From contig JAOUIN010000017.1 of assembly GCA_029883965.1 (NCBI GenBank), forward strand, positions 1 to 21,380: a DNA stretch of 21,380 bases, read 5' to 3'. Origin of the DNA: Betaproteobacteria bacterium (GTDB taxonomy: Bacteria; Pseudomonadota; Gammaproteobacteria; Burkholderiales; SG8-41). The notes under the pieces are model-generated. The model did no database searches. It was not told the origin of the DNA and saw only the letters and a list, made by a program, of their open reading frames with translations. Below, in pieces: positions 1 through 8,307 of this stretch; within the stretch, counting starts at the first letter, position 1; each line of letters starts with the position of its first letter. Both the position numbers and the translations under genes were made by a program.

Positions 1-98
1 AGCGCTTGTTCGTAGCGTATGCCGTTGACGGCGAGATATCCAGGCCCGTAGCCGGTGACCGAATAGCGGTTTCTGGTGTCTGCCAGATGCAGTTTCAT
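1..98 (-). CDS. Mth938-like (DUF498) domain protein, 5' part only
   Basis: Only the first 32 codons are in the window; the gene runs off the left edge. The ATG is the complement of 96-98 and the product begins MKLHLADTRNRYSVTGYGPG, followed by YLAVNGIRYEQA. This matches the N-terminus of small Mth938-like proteins (about 120-130 aa; the fold is shared with human AAMDC/NDUFAF3). Their biochemical role is not well settled. In betaproteobacteria such genes are commonly found divergent from an alaC-hom-thrC cluster, as here. The intergenic space of 163 bp to alaC carries candidate promoters for both directions with overlapping -10 boxes. The assignment rests on a short peptide plus context, so the family is likely but not certain. 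Confidence 0.72.
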   Translation of the reverse strand, partial: MKLHLADTRNRYSVTGYGPGYLAVNGIRYEQA

Positions 99-109
99 GG
101 CTCTATTCT

Positions 110-138
110 TTGCCGGGAATTACCCGCTTCGATACAAT
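110..138 (+). promoter_or_regulatory. Candidate sigma-70 promoter of alaC
   Basis: TTGCCG at 110-115 and TACAAT at 133-138 are separated by 17 bp, a good match to the -35/-10 consensus. Transcription would start near 145, giving a leader of about 115 nt before the alaC ATG at 262. Confidence 0.5.
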
Positions 139-142
139 TATA
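137..142 (-). promoter_or_regulatory. Candidate -10 box for the divergent Mth938-like gene
   Basis: The complement of 137-142 reads TATAAT, a perfect -10 hexamer about 40 bp upstream of the minus-strand ATG at 98. No convincing -35 box is seen at the expected distance. It overlaps the alaC -10 box by 2 bp. Confidence 0.35.
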
Positions 143-261
143 CGTTTTCCGCCCGCCGACGGCTTTTTCCGCCGCTTTTTGCTGCAAAGTGGCGCGCCGT
201 AATGCTGCCGGCTGCGGACCTGAACACGAGTCATAGCAAAGAATTTCCCCGGGATTTGGCC

Positions 262-1446
262 ATGGAAGAATTTCCGCGTATCAAACGTCTGCCGCCGTAC
301 GTCTTTAATGTGACCGGCGAGTTGAAACTCGCTGCACGCAGACGCGGCGAAGACATCATCGATTTCAGCATGGGCAATCCCGACCAGCCGACGCCGCGGC
401 ATATTGTCGACAAGCTGGTGGAAACCGTGATGCGGCCGGACACACACGGTTATTCGGTTTCCAAAGGGATCCTCCGCCTGCGCAAGGCGATCTGTAACTG
501 GTATCAGACGCGTTTCGGGGTTGAGCTGGATCCGGAGTCCGAGGCGATCGTCACCATCGGTTCGAAGGAGGGCATCGCGCATCTGGCGCTGGCGACGCTG
601 GAACGCGGCGACATCGTGCTGGTGCCCAATCCGAGTTATCCGATACACATTTACGGGCCGGTCATTGCCGGGGCTGACATCCGCCACGTGCCGATGCATG
701 CCGGCGTCGATTTTTTCGAAGCGCTCGAGCAGTCGATCAGGGATACCTACCCGAAGCCCAAGATGCTGATTGTCAATTTTCCGAGCAATCCGACCACGCA
801 GTGCGTGGACCTGGCTTTCTTCGAGCGTCTGATCGCCATTGCCCGTGAGCATGACATCTACGTGGTGCATGATCTGGCGTATGCCGACATCGTATTCGAC
901 GGCTACAAGGCGCCGTCAATCCTGCAGGTGCCGGGCGCAAGGGATATCGCCGTTGAGTTTTTTACCATGTCGAAAAGCTACAACATGGCCGGCTGGCGGG
1001 TCGGCTACATGGTCGGTAATCGTGACCTGGTCACTGCGCTGGCGCGCATGAAGAGTTATCACGACTACGGCACGTTCACGCCGATCCAGGTGGCCTCAAT
1101 CATCGCGCTCGAAGGCCCGCAGGACTGCGTTGAAACCGCACGCATGGTCTATCAGGGACGCCGCGACGTGCTGTGGGCGGGCATGAATGCCATGGGATGG
1201 GCGGTGCCCAAACCCCAGGCGACGATGTATATCTGGGCACCGATTCCGGAGCCGTACCAGGCGATGGGGTCGCTGGAATTCTCCAAAAAACTGCTGCTCG
1301 AGGGCAAGGTTGCAGTGGCGCCGGGCACCGGCTTCGGCCATTACGGGGACGGTCATGTGCGCTTTGCACTCATAGAAAACGAAGCGCGAACACGGCAGGC
1401 GATTCGTACGATCAAAGAGATGTTCAGGAAGGATGGATTGCTTTGA
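262..1446 (+). CDS. alaC: Alanine transaminase AlaC (PLP-dependent aminotransferase)
   Basis: A 394-aa class I/II aminotransferase that makes alanine from pyruvate with glutamate as amino donor; cytosolic. The sequence resembles E. coli AlaC closely: RIKRLPPYVFNVTGELKLAA near the start, FSMGNPD, VTIGSKEG, PNPSYPIHIYG, FPSNPT, and the PLP-lysine motif SKSYNMAGWRVGY with Lys238. The frame stays open upstream to 76, but homology begins at MEEFPRIKRL, so the ATG at 262 was chosen; no strong Shine-Dalgarno precedes it. Family members are usually 390-410 aa, so it is full length. It is the first gene of a cluster with hom and thrC. The last 20 residues (ARTRQAIRTIKEMFRKDGLL) are encoded again at 1542-1604 in another frame with many synonymous differences. 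Confidence 0.95.
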   Translation: MEEFPRIKRLPPYVFNVTGELKLAARRRGEDIIDFSMGNPDQPTPRHIVDKLVETVMRPDTHGYSVSKGILRLRKAICNWYQTRFGVELDPESEAIVTIGSKEGIAHLALATLERGDIVLVPNPSYPIHIYGPVIAGADIRHVPMHAGVDFFEALEQSIRDTYPKPKMLIVNFPSNPTTQCVDLAFFERLIAIAREHDIYVVHDLAYADIVFDGYKAPSILQVPGARDIAVEFFTMSKSYNMAGWRVGYMVGNRDLVTALARMKSYHDYGTFTPIQVASIIALEGPQDCVETARMVYQGRRDVLWAGMNAMGWAVPKPQATMYIWAPIPEPYQAMGSLEFSKKLLLEGKVAVAPGTGFGHYGDGHVRFALIENEARTRQAIRTIKEMFRKDGLL

Positions 1447-1541
1447 TTCCAGTGAAAGAGCGCTTGGTTTGGGCGGAGGCTGACTTGCGCGTAGCGCAGG
1501 TCAAGGCCGGCGGCAGCCGGCTGGCCGGAGCCAAAACCCCG

Positions 1542-1604
1542 GCGAGGACGCGCCAGGCCATACGCACGATCAAGGAAATGTTCCGCAAAGACGGATTGCT
1601 GTAA
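1542..1604 (+). pseudogene. Relic 3' end of a second alaC allele
   Basis: Twenty codons plus a stop encode ARTRQAIRTIKEMFRKDGLL, identical at protein level to the real alaC C-terminus at 1384-1446. Twelve of the 20 codons differ, all synonymously, and the stop is TAA rather than TGA. The copy lies 158 bp downstream in another frame, with 95 bp of unrelated sequence (1447-1541) between. The relic's stop sits 25 bp before the hom ATG, a natural alaC-hom spacing, so it may be the original tail and the intact upstream gene (or its 3' part) the newcomer. It has no start of its own and is presumably not translated. Confidence 0.8.
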
Positions 1605-1629
1605 CAATCAGGGGAAGAAGCGCATCGCC

Positions 1630-2940
1630 ATGAAACCAATCAATGTGGGATTACTGGGCATCGGCACGGTCGGCAGCGGCACGTTCAGGGTGCTTCAGCG
1701 CAACAGCGAAGAAATTTCCCGACGGGCGGGGCGGGCCATTCGCATCAGCGTGGTTGCCGACAAGGATACCGCCCGCGCGCAGGCCATAGTGGGAGATGCC
1801 GCACGCGTAACTGCCGATGCGCTGGAAGTCGTGAATGACCCGCAGATCGATATCGTCGTCGAACTGATCGGTGGCTACACGGTTTCCAAGGAACTGGTGT
1901 TGAAGGCCATCGCCAACGGCAAGCATGTGGTCACGGCGAACAAGGCCCTGCTGGCACTGCACGGCAACGAGATTTTTGCGGCGGCGCTGAAGAACGGCGT
2001 CACGGTAGCGTTCGAGGCGGCCGTCGGCGGCGGCATTCCGATCATCAAGTCATTGCGTGAAGGCCTGACCGCCAATCGCATCGAATGGATTGCGGGCATC
2101 GTCAACGGCACCAGCAACTTCATCCTGTCGGAGATGCGGGCGAAGGGCGCTGCATTCGACGATGTGCTGCAGGAAGCGCAGCGCCTGGGTTTTGCCGAAG
2201 CTGACCCGACGTTTGACATCGAAGGTGTTGACGCCGCGCACAAGATCACCATCATGGCCGCCATCTGTTTTGGCATCCCGATGCAGTTCAGCAAGGCGCA
2301 TGTGGAAGGCATCACGAAGCTCACACAGGACGATATCCGCTATGCCGAGGAACTGGGTTATCGCATCAAGCTGCTGGGGATCGCCAAGCGCAAGAGTGCG
2401 GGCTTCGAACTGCGGGTGCATCCCACGCTGATCCCGACACGCCAGTTGATCGCCAATGTCGAAGGCGTCATGAATGCCGTCCTGGTCAAGGGCGATGCCG
2501 TGGGCCAGACCATGTATTACGGTGCCGGTGCCGGTGCCGAACCTACGGCGTCAGCCGTCGTTGCCGACCTGGTCGATGTTGCGCGCATGCTCACAGCGGA
2601 CCCGGAACATCGCGTTCCGCATCTCGCGTTTCAGGCAGACCAGTTGTCGAATGCACCGATCCTGCCGATGGGGGAGGTCGAGACCTCGTATTACCTGCGT
2701 CTGCGGGTGGCCGACAAGGCAGGGGTGCTGGCCGATATCACGCGCATACTCGCCGATCAGGGCATTTCGATCGAGGCGCTGGTGCAGAAGGAGCCTCATG
2801 CCGGTGAAGAGCAGGTGGATATCATCATGCTGACCCATCTGACGCGGGAGAAAAAAATCGATGCCGCCATACGCCGCATCGAGGGCCTGCCGGTGATTTC
2901 CGGGAAAATCACGCGTATTCGCATGGAGGCGTTGCAGTGA
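1630..2940 (+). CDS. hom: Homoserine dehydrogenase
   Basis: A 436-aa NAD(P)-dependent homoserine dehydrogenase, which reduces aspartate semialdehyde to homoserine in the threonine/methionine branch. The N-terminal Rossmann motif is G10-I-G-T-V-G15. The catalytic domain shows EAAVGGGIPII, GIVNGTSNFIL, and the segment with Glu190, Asp201 and Lys205. Their spacing matches the substrate-binding glutamate, catalytic aspartate and catalytic lysine of yeast homoserine dehydrogenase. A C-terminal ACT domain (about 352-427, YYLRLRVADKAGVLADI) indicates feedback control, by threonine in this family. It is a stand-alone enzyme, not fused to aspartokinase. The ATG is preceded by AGGGGAAG at 1610-1617. 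The stop overlaps the thrC start, so the two are probably translationally coupled. Confidence 0.97.
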   Translation: MKPINVGLLGIGTVGSGTFRVLQRNSEEISRRAGRAIRISVVADKDTARAQAIVGDAARVTADALEVVNDPQIDIVVELIGGYTVSKELVLKAIANGKHVVTANKALLALHGNEIFAAALKNGVTVAFEAAVGGGIPIIKSLREGLTANRIEWIAGIVNGTSNFILSEMRAKGAAFDDVLQEAQRLGFAEADPTFDIEGVDAAHKITIMAAICFGIPMQFSKAHVEGITKLTQDDIRYAEELGYRIKLLGIAKRKSAGFELRVHPTLIPTRQLIANVEGVMNAVLVKGDAVGQTMYYGAGAGAEPTASAVVADLVDVARMLTADPEHRVPHLAFQADQLSNAPILPMGEVETSYYLRLRVADKAGVLADITRILADQGISIEALVQKEPHAGEEQVDIIMLTHLTREKKIDAAIRRIEGLPVISGKITRIRMEALQ

Positions 2941-4394
2941 GCGCTCCGGCTTCATCGTCACGGTCTCCGGCAACGGAGTCGTCGGCACGCTATGTCAGCA
3001 CCCGAGGACGCATGCCGGTGGCGCATTTCTGCGATGTCCTGCTGGGCGGGCTGGCGCCGGACGGCGGCCTGGTGGTGCCGCAGCAGTACCCGCGGCTCAC
3101 GGCCGCGGAACTGGCCGGGCTGCGGAACCTGTCCTACGCTGATCTTGCGTGCGCAATCATCGGCCGTTTCATTGACGATATTCCGGAGCAGGACCTGCGC
3201 ACGCTGGTGCATCGCGCGTACCGCGCCGAGGTTTTCGGTTCGGCCGAAATCACGCCGCTACAGACGCTCGAACCCGGGTTGCATCTGCTGAAGCTGTCGA
3301 ACGGGCCGACGCTGGCGTTCAAGGATGTCGCGATGCAGTTGCTGGGCGAGCTGTTCGAGTACGTGCTGAAGCGCCAGGGACGTACGCTGAACATCCTCGG
3401 TGCGACGTCCGGTGATACCGGGTCCGCTGCGGAATATGCGATGCGCGGACGTAAAGGCATCCGTGTGTTCATGCTCTCTCCGCACGGCAAGATGAGCCCG
3501 TTCCAGCGCGCGCAGATGTATTCGCTGCAGGATGCCAACATATTCAACATTGCCATCCGTGGCGTGTTTGACGAGTGCCAGGACATCGTCAAGGCGGTCA
3601 GCAATGACGCCGCATTCAAGAGTACGCACCGGATCGGCGCGGTGAATTCGATCAACTGGGCGCGGGTCGTGGCGCAGGTGGTGTATTACTTCAAGGGTTA
3701 TTTCGCCGCGACCAGCAGCAATGACGAACAGGTGTCATTTGCGGTGCCGTCGGGTAATTTCGGCAACATCTTCGCCGGCCATATTGCGCGCATGATGGGC
3801 CTGCCGGTGCGTCACCTGATCCTGGCGTCTAACGAGAACGACGTGCTCGACGAGTTCTTTCGTTCGGGGCGTTACCGGGTGCGGTCGGGGCGCGAGGTGG
3901 CGCATACGTCGAGTCCGTCGATGGACATCTCCAAGGCGTCGAACTTCGAGCGCTTTGTGTTCGACCTGGTTGGGCGCGATCCGGTGATGGTGGCACGCCT
4001 GTGGCGCGAAGTGGAGGATGCCGGCGGGTTCAATCTCGGAGAGACGCCGTTCTGGCGGGATGTCGCGCAATACGGGCTGGTTTCCGGGCGCAGTACGCAT
4101 CAGAACCGTATCGAGACCATACGCAGCATCCACAAGAAGTACGACGTTACGATAGACCCGCATACGGCGGATGGCGTGTATATCGGGTTGCAGCAGCGGG
4201 AGAACGGGGTGCCGCTGATTTGTATGGAAACTGCATTGCCGGCAAAGTTTGCTGAGACCATACGCGAAGCGCTGGGTCATGATCCCGATGTACCTCCGGG
4301 CTACGAAGGCCTGCAGTCCCGGTTGCAGCGGGTGACGGTGATGGATCCGGATGTGGAGGCGGTAAAAACCTATATCGTCAGCCGCACAAAGTAA
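2937..4394 (+). CDS. thrC: Threonine synthase
   Basis: A 485-aa PLP enzyme that converts O-phosphohomoserine to threonine. The N-terminal RYVSTRG motif is typical of the family, followed by the LAPDGGLVVPQQYP region. The PLP lysine is Lys129 in LAFKDVAMQ; ATSGDTGSAAEYA and SGNFGNIFAGH supply phosphate and cofactor contacts. The start is a GTG at 2937 overlapping the hom TGA (GTGA), with GGAGG at 2925-2929, 7 nt upstream. There is no in-frame ATG before residue 26, which lies past the conserved RYVSTRG, so the GTG is well supported. The first 17 residues (Ser/Ala-rich) go beyond what most homologues carry. It is the last gene of the cluster and runs into convergent nadC, with a 50-bp A/T-rich gap and no clear hairpin terminator. 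Confidence 0.97.
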   Translation: MSAPASSSRSPATESSARYVSTRGRMPVAHFCDVLLGGLAPDGGLVVPQQYPRLTAAELAGLRNLSYADLACAIIGRFIDDIPEQDLRTLVHRAYRAEVFGSAEITPLQTLEPGLHLLKLSNGPTLAFKDVAMQLLGELFEYVLKRQGRTLNILGATSGDTGSAAEYAMRGRKGIRVFMLSPHGKMSPFQRAQMYSLQDANIFNIAIRGVFDECQDIVKAVSNDAAFKSTHRIGAVNSINWARVVAQVVYYFKGYFAATSSNDEQVSFAVPSGNFGNIFAGHIARMMGLPVRHLILASNENDVLDEFFRSGRYRVRSGREVAHTSSPSMDISKASNFERFVFDLVGRDPVMVARLWREVEDAGGFNLGETPFWRDVAQYGLVSGRSTHQNRIETIRSIHKKYDVTIDPHTADGVYIGLQQRENGVPLICMETALPAKFAETIREALGHDPDVPPGYEGLQSRLQRVTVMDPDVEAVKTYIVSRTK

Positions 4395-4444
4395 AAAACA
4401 TTTAAAAACAATAGCTTATGTAATCTTCTGCGGCGACTGGACTT

Positions 4445-5284
4445 TTAGCTGCACGCGTCAATGCGCAGCGATAGATCCACCGCAACAATATCCTTGGTCA
4501 GCGCGCCGATTGAAATCCGGTCGACGCCGGTTTCAGCGATGGCGCGTACGTTGGCGAGCGTAATGCCGCCCGACGCCTCCAGTTCGGCACGGCCATTTGT
4601 CCATACCACTGCTTCGCGCATGTCGGTCAGCGACATGTTGTCGAGCAGCACCATTCTTGCGCCTGCGGCCACGGCCTCACGCAATTGTTCCAGCGATTCC
4701 ACTTCGATCTGTATCCAGGTTGCCTGGTCAGCCAGCTTGGCGGCCGCTTTCAGCGCCGGCACGATACCGCCGGCTGCGGTGATATGGTTTTCCTTGATCA
4801 GAATCGCGTCCCACAAGCCCATGCGGTGGTTGCGGCCGCCACCGGCCGTAACCGCGTATTTCTGGGCGACGCGCAGTCCGGGCAGGGTCTTGCGTGTATC
4901 GAGTATCGCGGCGCGGGTTCCGGCGACCATGTCGACATAACGTCGCGTGGCTGTGGCAACGGCTGACAGCAGTTGCAGAAAATTCAGCGCCGCGCGTTCG
5001 GCGGTCAGCAGGGCGCGCGATGAGCCGGTGATGTTGCAGATGCGCATGCCTGCGGCGATGCGCTCACCGTCGTGTGCCAGCCACTCCAGTGTAGCCGCCG
5101 GGTCGAGGCGTCGCACGCAGGCTTCAAACCACGCCGTCCCGCACAATATCGCCGCCTCCCGACAGACGACATGGGCACGCGCATCCGGAACATCCGGGGC
5201 CAGCTGTGCTGTCAGGTCGCCGCTGCCCACATCCTCTGCAAGGGCGGCAGTCACGTTGCTTTCGATTTCGGTAGTCAGATCCAT
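4445..5284 (-). CDS. nadC: Nicotinate-nucleotide pyrophosphorylase (quinolinate phosphoribosyltransferase)
   Basis: A 279-aa enzyme of de novo NAD synthesis: quinolinate plus PRPP gives nicotinate mononucleotide, CO2 and PPi. Visible features are EDVGSGDLTA at 17-26, the active-site stretch DTRKTLPGLRVAQKYAV (Arg131, Lys132, Arg138, Lys142), GGGRNHRMGL at 148-157, Lys164 in LIKENH, LLDNMS, ASGGI and ISIGALT near the end. The length matches the family (about 275-300 aa). The ATG at 5284 has only a weak ribosome-binding site. It stands alone here, convergent with thrC and divergent from the glutamate-synthase-like gene; no nadA or nadB is in the window. Confidence 0.97.
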   Translation of the reverse strand: MDLTTEIESNVTAALAEDVGSGDLTAQLAPDVPDARAHVVCREAAILCGTAWFEACVRRLDPAATLEWLAHDGERIAAGMRICNITGSSRALLTAERAALNFLQLLSAVATATRRYVDMVAGTRAAILDTRKTLPGLRVAQKYAVTAGGGRNHRMGLWDAILIKENHITAAGGIVPALKAAAKLADQATWIQIEVESLEQLREAVAAGARMVLLDNMSLTDMREAVVWTNGRAELEASGGITLANVRAIAETGVDRISIGALTKDIVAVDLSLRIDACS

Positions 5285-5357
5285 GCGGGTTTGCAGGTTT
5301 CTACAAGCTGCTATAGTTCAACACAGATTTTAACCGAGTGTCTTAGGGGGCGGGGAC

Positions 5358-6881
5358 ATGGGCGAGATCATGAGCGTGTTGTCTTACGGTATAGGCACCG
5401 TTCTGGGATTCCTGTTGATCGGCGGGTTGATCTTCCTGATCATTCACGATGTCACGCAGAAGAAGCATACGGTCCTGCGCAACTACCCGGTCATCGGCCG
5501 TCTGCGTTTTTTCTTTGAGGATCTGGGTGAATATTTCCGCCAATATTTTTTCGCCAACGACCGCGAGGAAATGCCGTTCAACCGCGCCACACGCGGCTGG
5601 GTGTACAAGGGCGCCAAGAACGAGGGCGGCATCATCGGGTTCGGCTCGACCAATGACCTGAACACGCCGGGGTCCATCCTGTTCGTCAATCATCCTTACC
5701 CGGTGCTTGAGGAAGACCGCCTGCCGACACCATCGGTACTGATCGGCGAGGGCTTCTGTGATCAGCCTTTTGAAGCCAAGTCCCTTGTCAACATCAGCGG
5801 CATGAGCTTCGGGGCGATTTCACAACCGGCTGTCGAGGCGCTGTCGCGTGGTGCTGCCGCAGCGGGATGCTGGCTGGACACCGGGGAGGGCGGTCTGTCG
5901 CCCTATCACCTGGCGGGCGACTGCGACATCATCATGCAGATCGGCACGGCCAAGTACGGCATTCGCGAGCACGACGGCCGTTTTTCCTCGCGTAAAGCAA
6001 AGGAACTGGCGCAGCATGTCAAAGCATTCGAAATAAAGCTTTCGCAGGGCGCCAAACCGGGCAAGGGCGGCGTCCTGCCGGGCGAGAAGGTGAGCGAGGA
6101 GATTGCGCGTATTCGCGGTATTCCGGCCGGTGAATCCTCGATCAGCCCTAACCGCCATCCGGACATCGCCAATGTCGACGAACTGCTCGACAGGATCGCC
6201 TATATCCGGAACCTGACCGGCCGGCCGGTCGGCGTCAAGACCGCCATCGGTGGCTGGTCCTTCATGAACGATCTTTGTGATGCTGTGCTGCGCCGCGGGC
6301 GCGAGTTTGCGCCGGATTTCATTGCCATCGACGGCGGCGAAGGCGGCACCGGTGCTGCGCCGCAGACATTGATGGACCACATGGCATTGCCGATCGCCGA
6401 AGCACTCCCCAGGGCCGTTGATTCATTGATTCAGGCGGGCCTGCGCGACCGCGTGCGGGTGATTGCTGCGGGCAAGCTGGTGACGCCGGCAAAGGCCGCC
6501 TGGGCGTTATGTGTCGGTGCCGATTTCGTCAATTCGGCCCGTGGATTCATGTTCTCGCTGGGTTGCATCCAAGCCCTGCGTTGCCATCAGAATACCTGCC
6601 CGACGGGCATTACGACCCACAACAAGCGGTTGCAGCGCGGACTTGTTATTGAAGAAAAATATCTGCGCGTGGCGAATTACTGCACCAATATGAACAAGGA
6701 GATCGACATGATCGCGCACGCGTGCGGTTGCCGCCATGCGCGGGAACTGAAGCGCGAGCATGTGCGTATCGTGCAGAGCGCCAATCAGAGCATCGCGCTG
6801 AACATGCTTTACCCCTATCCCGAGGTCGGTACGCGCAGCATCGCCGTAAAAGTGCGCGGTTCGGAGGGTGTCGCCGCCTGA
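5358..6881 (+). CDS. Membrane-anchored FMN-binding glutamate synthase family protein
   Basis: A 507-aa protein with one N-terminal membrane helix (about residues 8-28, GIGTVLGFLLIGGLIFLIIH) followed by the FMN-binding, 2-oxoglutarate-site domain of glutamate synthase (GltB). Family motifs are SGMSFGAIS, GEGGLSPYH, the KPGKGGVLPGEKV region, AIDGGEGGTGAAP and AAGKLVTPAKAAWAL. Cys403, Cys409 and Cys414 (C-x5-C-x4-C, CHQNTCPTG) match the 3Fe-4S ligands of GltB. The N-terminal glutaminase domain and C-terminal GXGXG domain of real GltB are absent, and no gltD lies nearby, so calling it a glutamate synthase would be unsafe; the electron donor and substrate are unknown. The ATG at 5358 follows a strong purine-rich stretch (GGGGGCGGGG); ATG 5373 is an alternative that would keep the helix. 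Confidence 0.9.
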   Translation: MGEIMSVLSYGIGTVLGFLLIGGLIFLIIHDVTQKKHTVLRNYPVIGRLRFFFEDLGEYFRQYFFANDREEMPFNRATRGWVYKGAKNEGGIIGFGSTNDLNTPGSILFVNHPYPVLEEDRLPTPSVLIGEGFCDQPFEAKSLVNISGMSFGAISQPAVEALSRGAAAAGCWLDTGEGGLSPYHLAGDCDIIMQIGTAKYGIREHDGRFSSRKAKELAQHVKAFEIKLSQGAKPGKGGVLPGEKVSEEIARIRGIPAGESSISPNRHPDIANVDELLDRIAYIRNLTGRPVGVKTAIGGWSFMNDLCDAVLRRGREFAPDFIAIDGGEGGTGAAPQTLMDHMALPIAEALPRAVDSLIQAGLRDRVRVIAAGKLVTPAKAAWALCVGADFVNSARGFMFSLGCIQALRCHQNTCPTGITTHNKRLQRGLVIEEKYLRVANYCTNMNKEIDMIAHACGCRHARELKREHVRIVQSANQSIALNMLYPYPEVGTRSIAVKVRGSEGVAA

Positions 6882-6950
6882 TAGTGCGGCAGTGTGGAAA
6901 TAGTTTTTATCGGGTCATAAAAAAGTTTTTGGTTTTAACGTCGACAAGAT

Positions 6951-6979
6951 TTGACCGAGGACAACCGGTTCGCTATCTT
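6951..6979 (+). promoter_or_regulatory. Candidate sigma-70 promoter of the sulfite dehydrogenase gene
   Basis: TTGACC at 6951-6956 and TATCTT at 6974-6979 have an exact 17-bp spacer. The expected start near 6986 leaves a leader of about 108 nt before the ATG at 7095. An A/T-rich stretch lies just upstream (6900-6940). Confidence 0.55.
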
Positions 6980-7094
6980 GTTTCAATGCCGGTAAAAGCC
7001 GAGGTTGCTGTCAATGCAGGAACCACAGTTGCTAAATAAACCGGTGAAAAATCTCGCGCGGCAATCAGCCGCGGATTCCAATCTGGAGGGGTAT

Positions 7095-8297
7095 ATGGAT
7101 CAAGACTTGAACGTTCGGCGTCGGCAAGTGTTGTTGGGTAGCGCAGCAGCAACGGCAGCAGTTATGGCAGCCGGTAGCTCCTCTGCGCTGGCACAGGCGG
7201 CAAAAGCCAAAGCATTGCCGAAATACGCAGAATGGAAATATATCGACAGTCTGATCATCCATAGCAGCAATACCATGGAAACGCAGCGTGCGGCATTTGG
7301 CACTAGCGTGATAACACCAACCGACATCTTATTTGTTCGTAACAATCTCACGCCGCCCGACGAGTCTATTACTTATGACCCTGATGCATGGGAACTTTCG
7401 CTGCAGGGTGTAAACAGCCCGCGCAAGATTTCCGTTGGAGAAATGAAACGCATCGGTGTCGAAACGGTTGCTTCTGTGCTGCAGTGCTCTGGCAATGGTC
7501 GCGGATTTTTCAAGCACAAGACCAGTGGATCGCAGTGGAAAGTGGGCGCTTCAGGGTGCGTGATCTGGAGCGGCATCCCCGTGGCCATGCTGGTCAAGGA
7601 AATGGGCGGTGTTGCGGGTGGAATGAAATTCATGACCGGCACCGGTGGCGAGAAGATTCCTGCAGGCGTGGATCCCAAGACAGTAATGGTTGAGCGCTCG
7701 GTGCCGCTGAAGGCACTGGAGACGGCGATTTTGGCTTGGGAAATCAACGGCGAACCTTTGCCGCTGGCTCATGGTGGCCCGTTGCGGCTGGTGATTCCGG
7801 GTTATTACGGCGTCAATAACGTCAAATACCTGAGTCAGTTGGGCTTCACGGAAAAGGAAACCACAGCGAATATCCAAACCTCGGGCTACCGGATACGGGA
7901 CATAGGCAAGAAAGGCGAAGCATCGCAGCCATCGATGTGGGAAATGAACGTCAAATCGTGGATCAATCATCCTGGCAGTGATGGGAAGTCTGTGGGTGCG
8001 GGCATGGTGCAGGTGAATGGTGTAGCGTTCGCCGGCGTGAATCCTGTTACGCGTGTGGAAGTTTCGATTAACGGGGGGAAGGACTGGCAAGAGGCAAAGT
8101 TCGTCGGACCTGATCTCGGACCTTATGCATGGCGGCAGTTTGTTCTTCCGGTGAAACTTGGCTCTGGCAGTTACAACCTGGTCAGCCGCGCGACCGATGC
8201 CAAGGGTAATACGCAGCCTGCCGAGCGCCTGGAAAACCATCGTGGTTATGGCCATAACGGCTGGCAAGATCATGGGATCCAGCTGACCGTTGCGTGA
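7095..8297 (+). CDS. Periplasmic sulfite dehydrogenase, molybdopterin subunit (SorA/SoxC-like)
   Basis: A 400-aa sulfite-oxidase-family molybdoenzyme expected to oxidise sulfite to sulfate in the periplasm and pass electrons to a c-type cytochrome. Residues 1-33 form a Tat signal: triple Arg at 8-10 (NVRRRQVLLG), a hydrophobic Ala-rich core and ALA cleavage. Export by Tat fits folding with molybdopterin in the cytoplasm. Cys131 in VLQCSGNGRGFF is the expected Mo ligand. GGPLRLVIPGYYGVNNVKYL and the C-terminal dimerisation domain (VTRVEVSINGGKDW, then YAWRQF) are typical of SorA/SoxC. The ATG at 7095 has GGAGGGG 3 nt upstream; the frame stays open to 7005 but that extension would bury the signal peptide. 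The next gene is a single-haem cytochrome, which favours SorAB over SoxCD, where SoxD is dihaem and Sox genes would adjoin. Confidence 0.9.
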   Translation: MDQDLNVRRRQVLLGSAAATAAVMAAGSSSALAQAAKAKALPKYAEWKYIDSLIIHSSNTMETQRAAFGTSVITPTDILFVRNNLTPPDESITYDPDAWELSLQGVNSPRKISVGEMKRIGVETVASVLQCSGNGRGFFKHKTSGSQWKVGASGCVIWSGIPVAMLVKEMGGVAGGMKFMTGTGGEKIPAGVDPKTVMVERSVPLKALETAILAWEINGEPLPLAHGGPLRLVIPGYYGVNNVKYLSQLGFTEKETTANIQTSGYRIRDIGKKGEASQPSMWEMNVKSWINHPGSDGKSVGAGMVQVNGVAFAGVNPVTRVEVSINGGKDWQEAKFVGPDLGPYAWRQFVLPVKLGSGSYNLVSRATDAKGNTQPAERLENHRGYGHNGWQDHGIQLTVA

Positions 8298-8307
8298 TTG
8301 ATGGATG

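Noticed and set aside
1173..1604. A 143-codon frame overlapping alaC and ending with the relic tail
   Set aside because: Its first 85 or so codons are alaC read in the wrong frame and carry no homology; only the last 20 codons are meaningful, so it is not called as a gene.
7005..7094. N-terminal extension of the sulfite dehydrogenase from 7005
   Set aside because: The GGAGGGG just before 7095 and the Tat signal starting there fix the start; the extension has no homology and would bury the signal.
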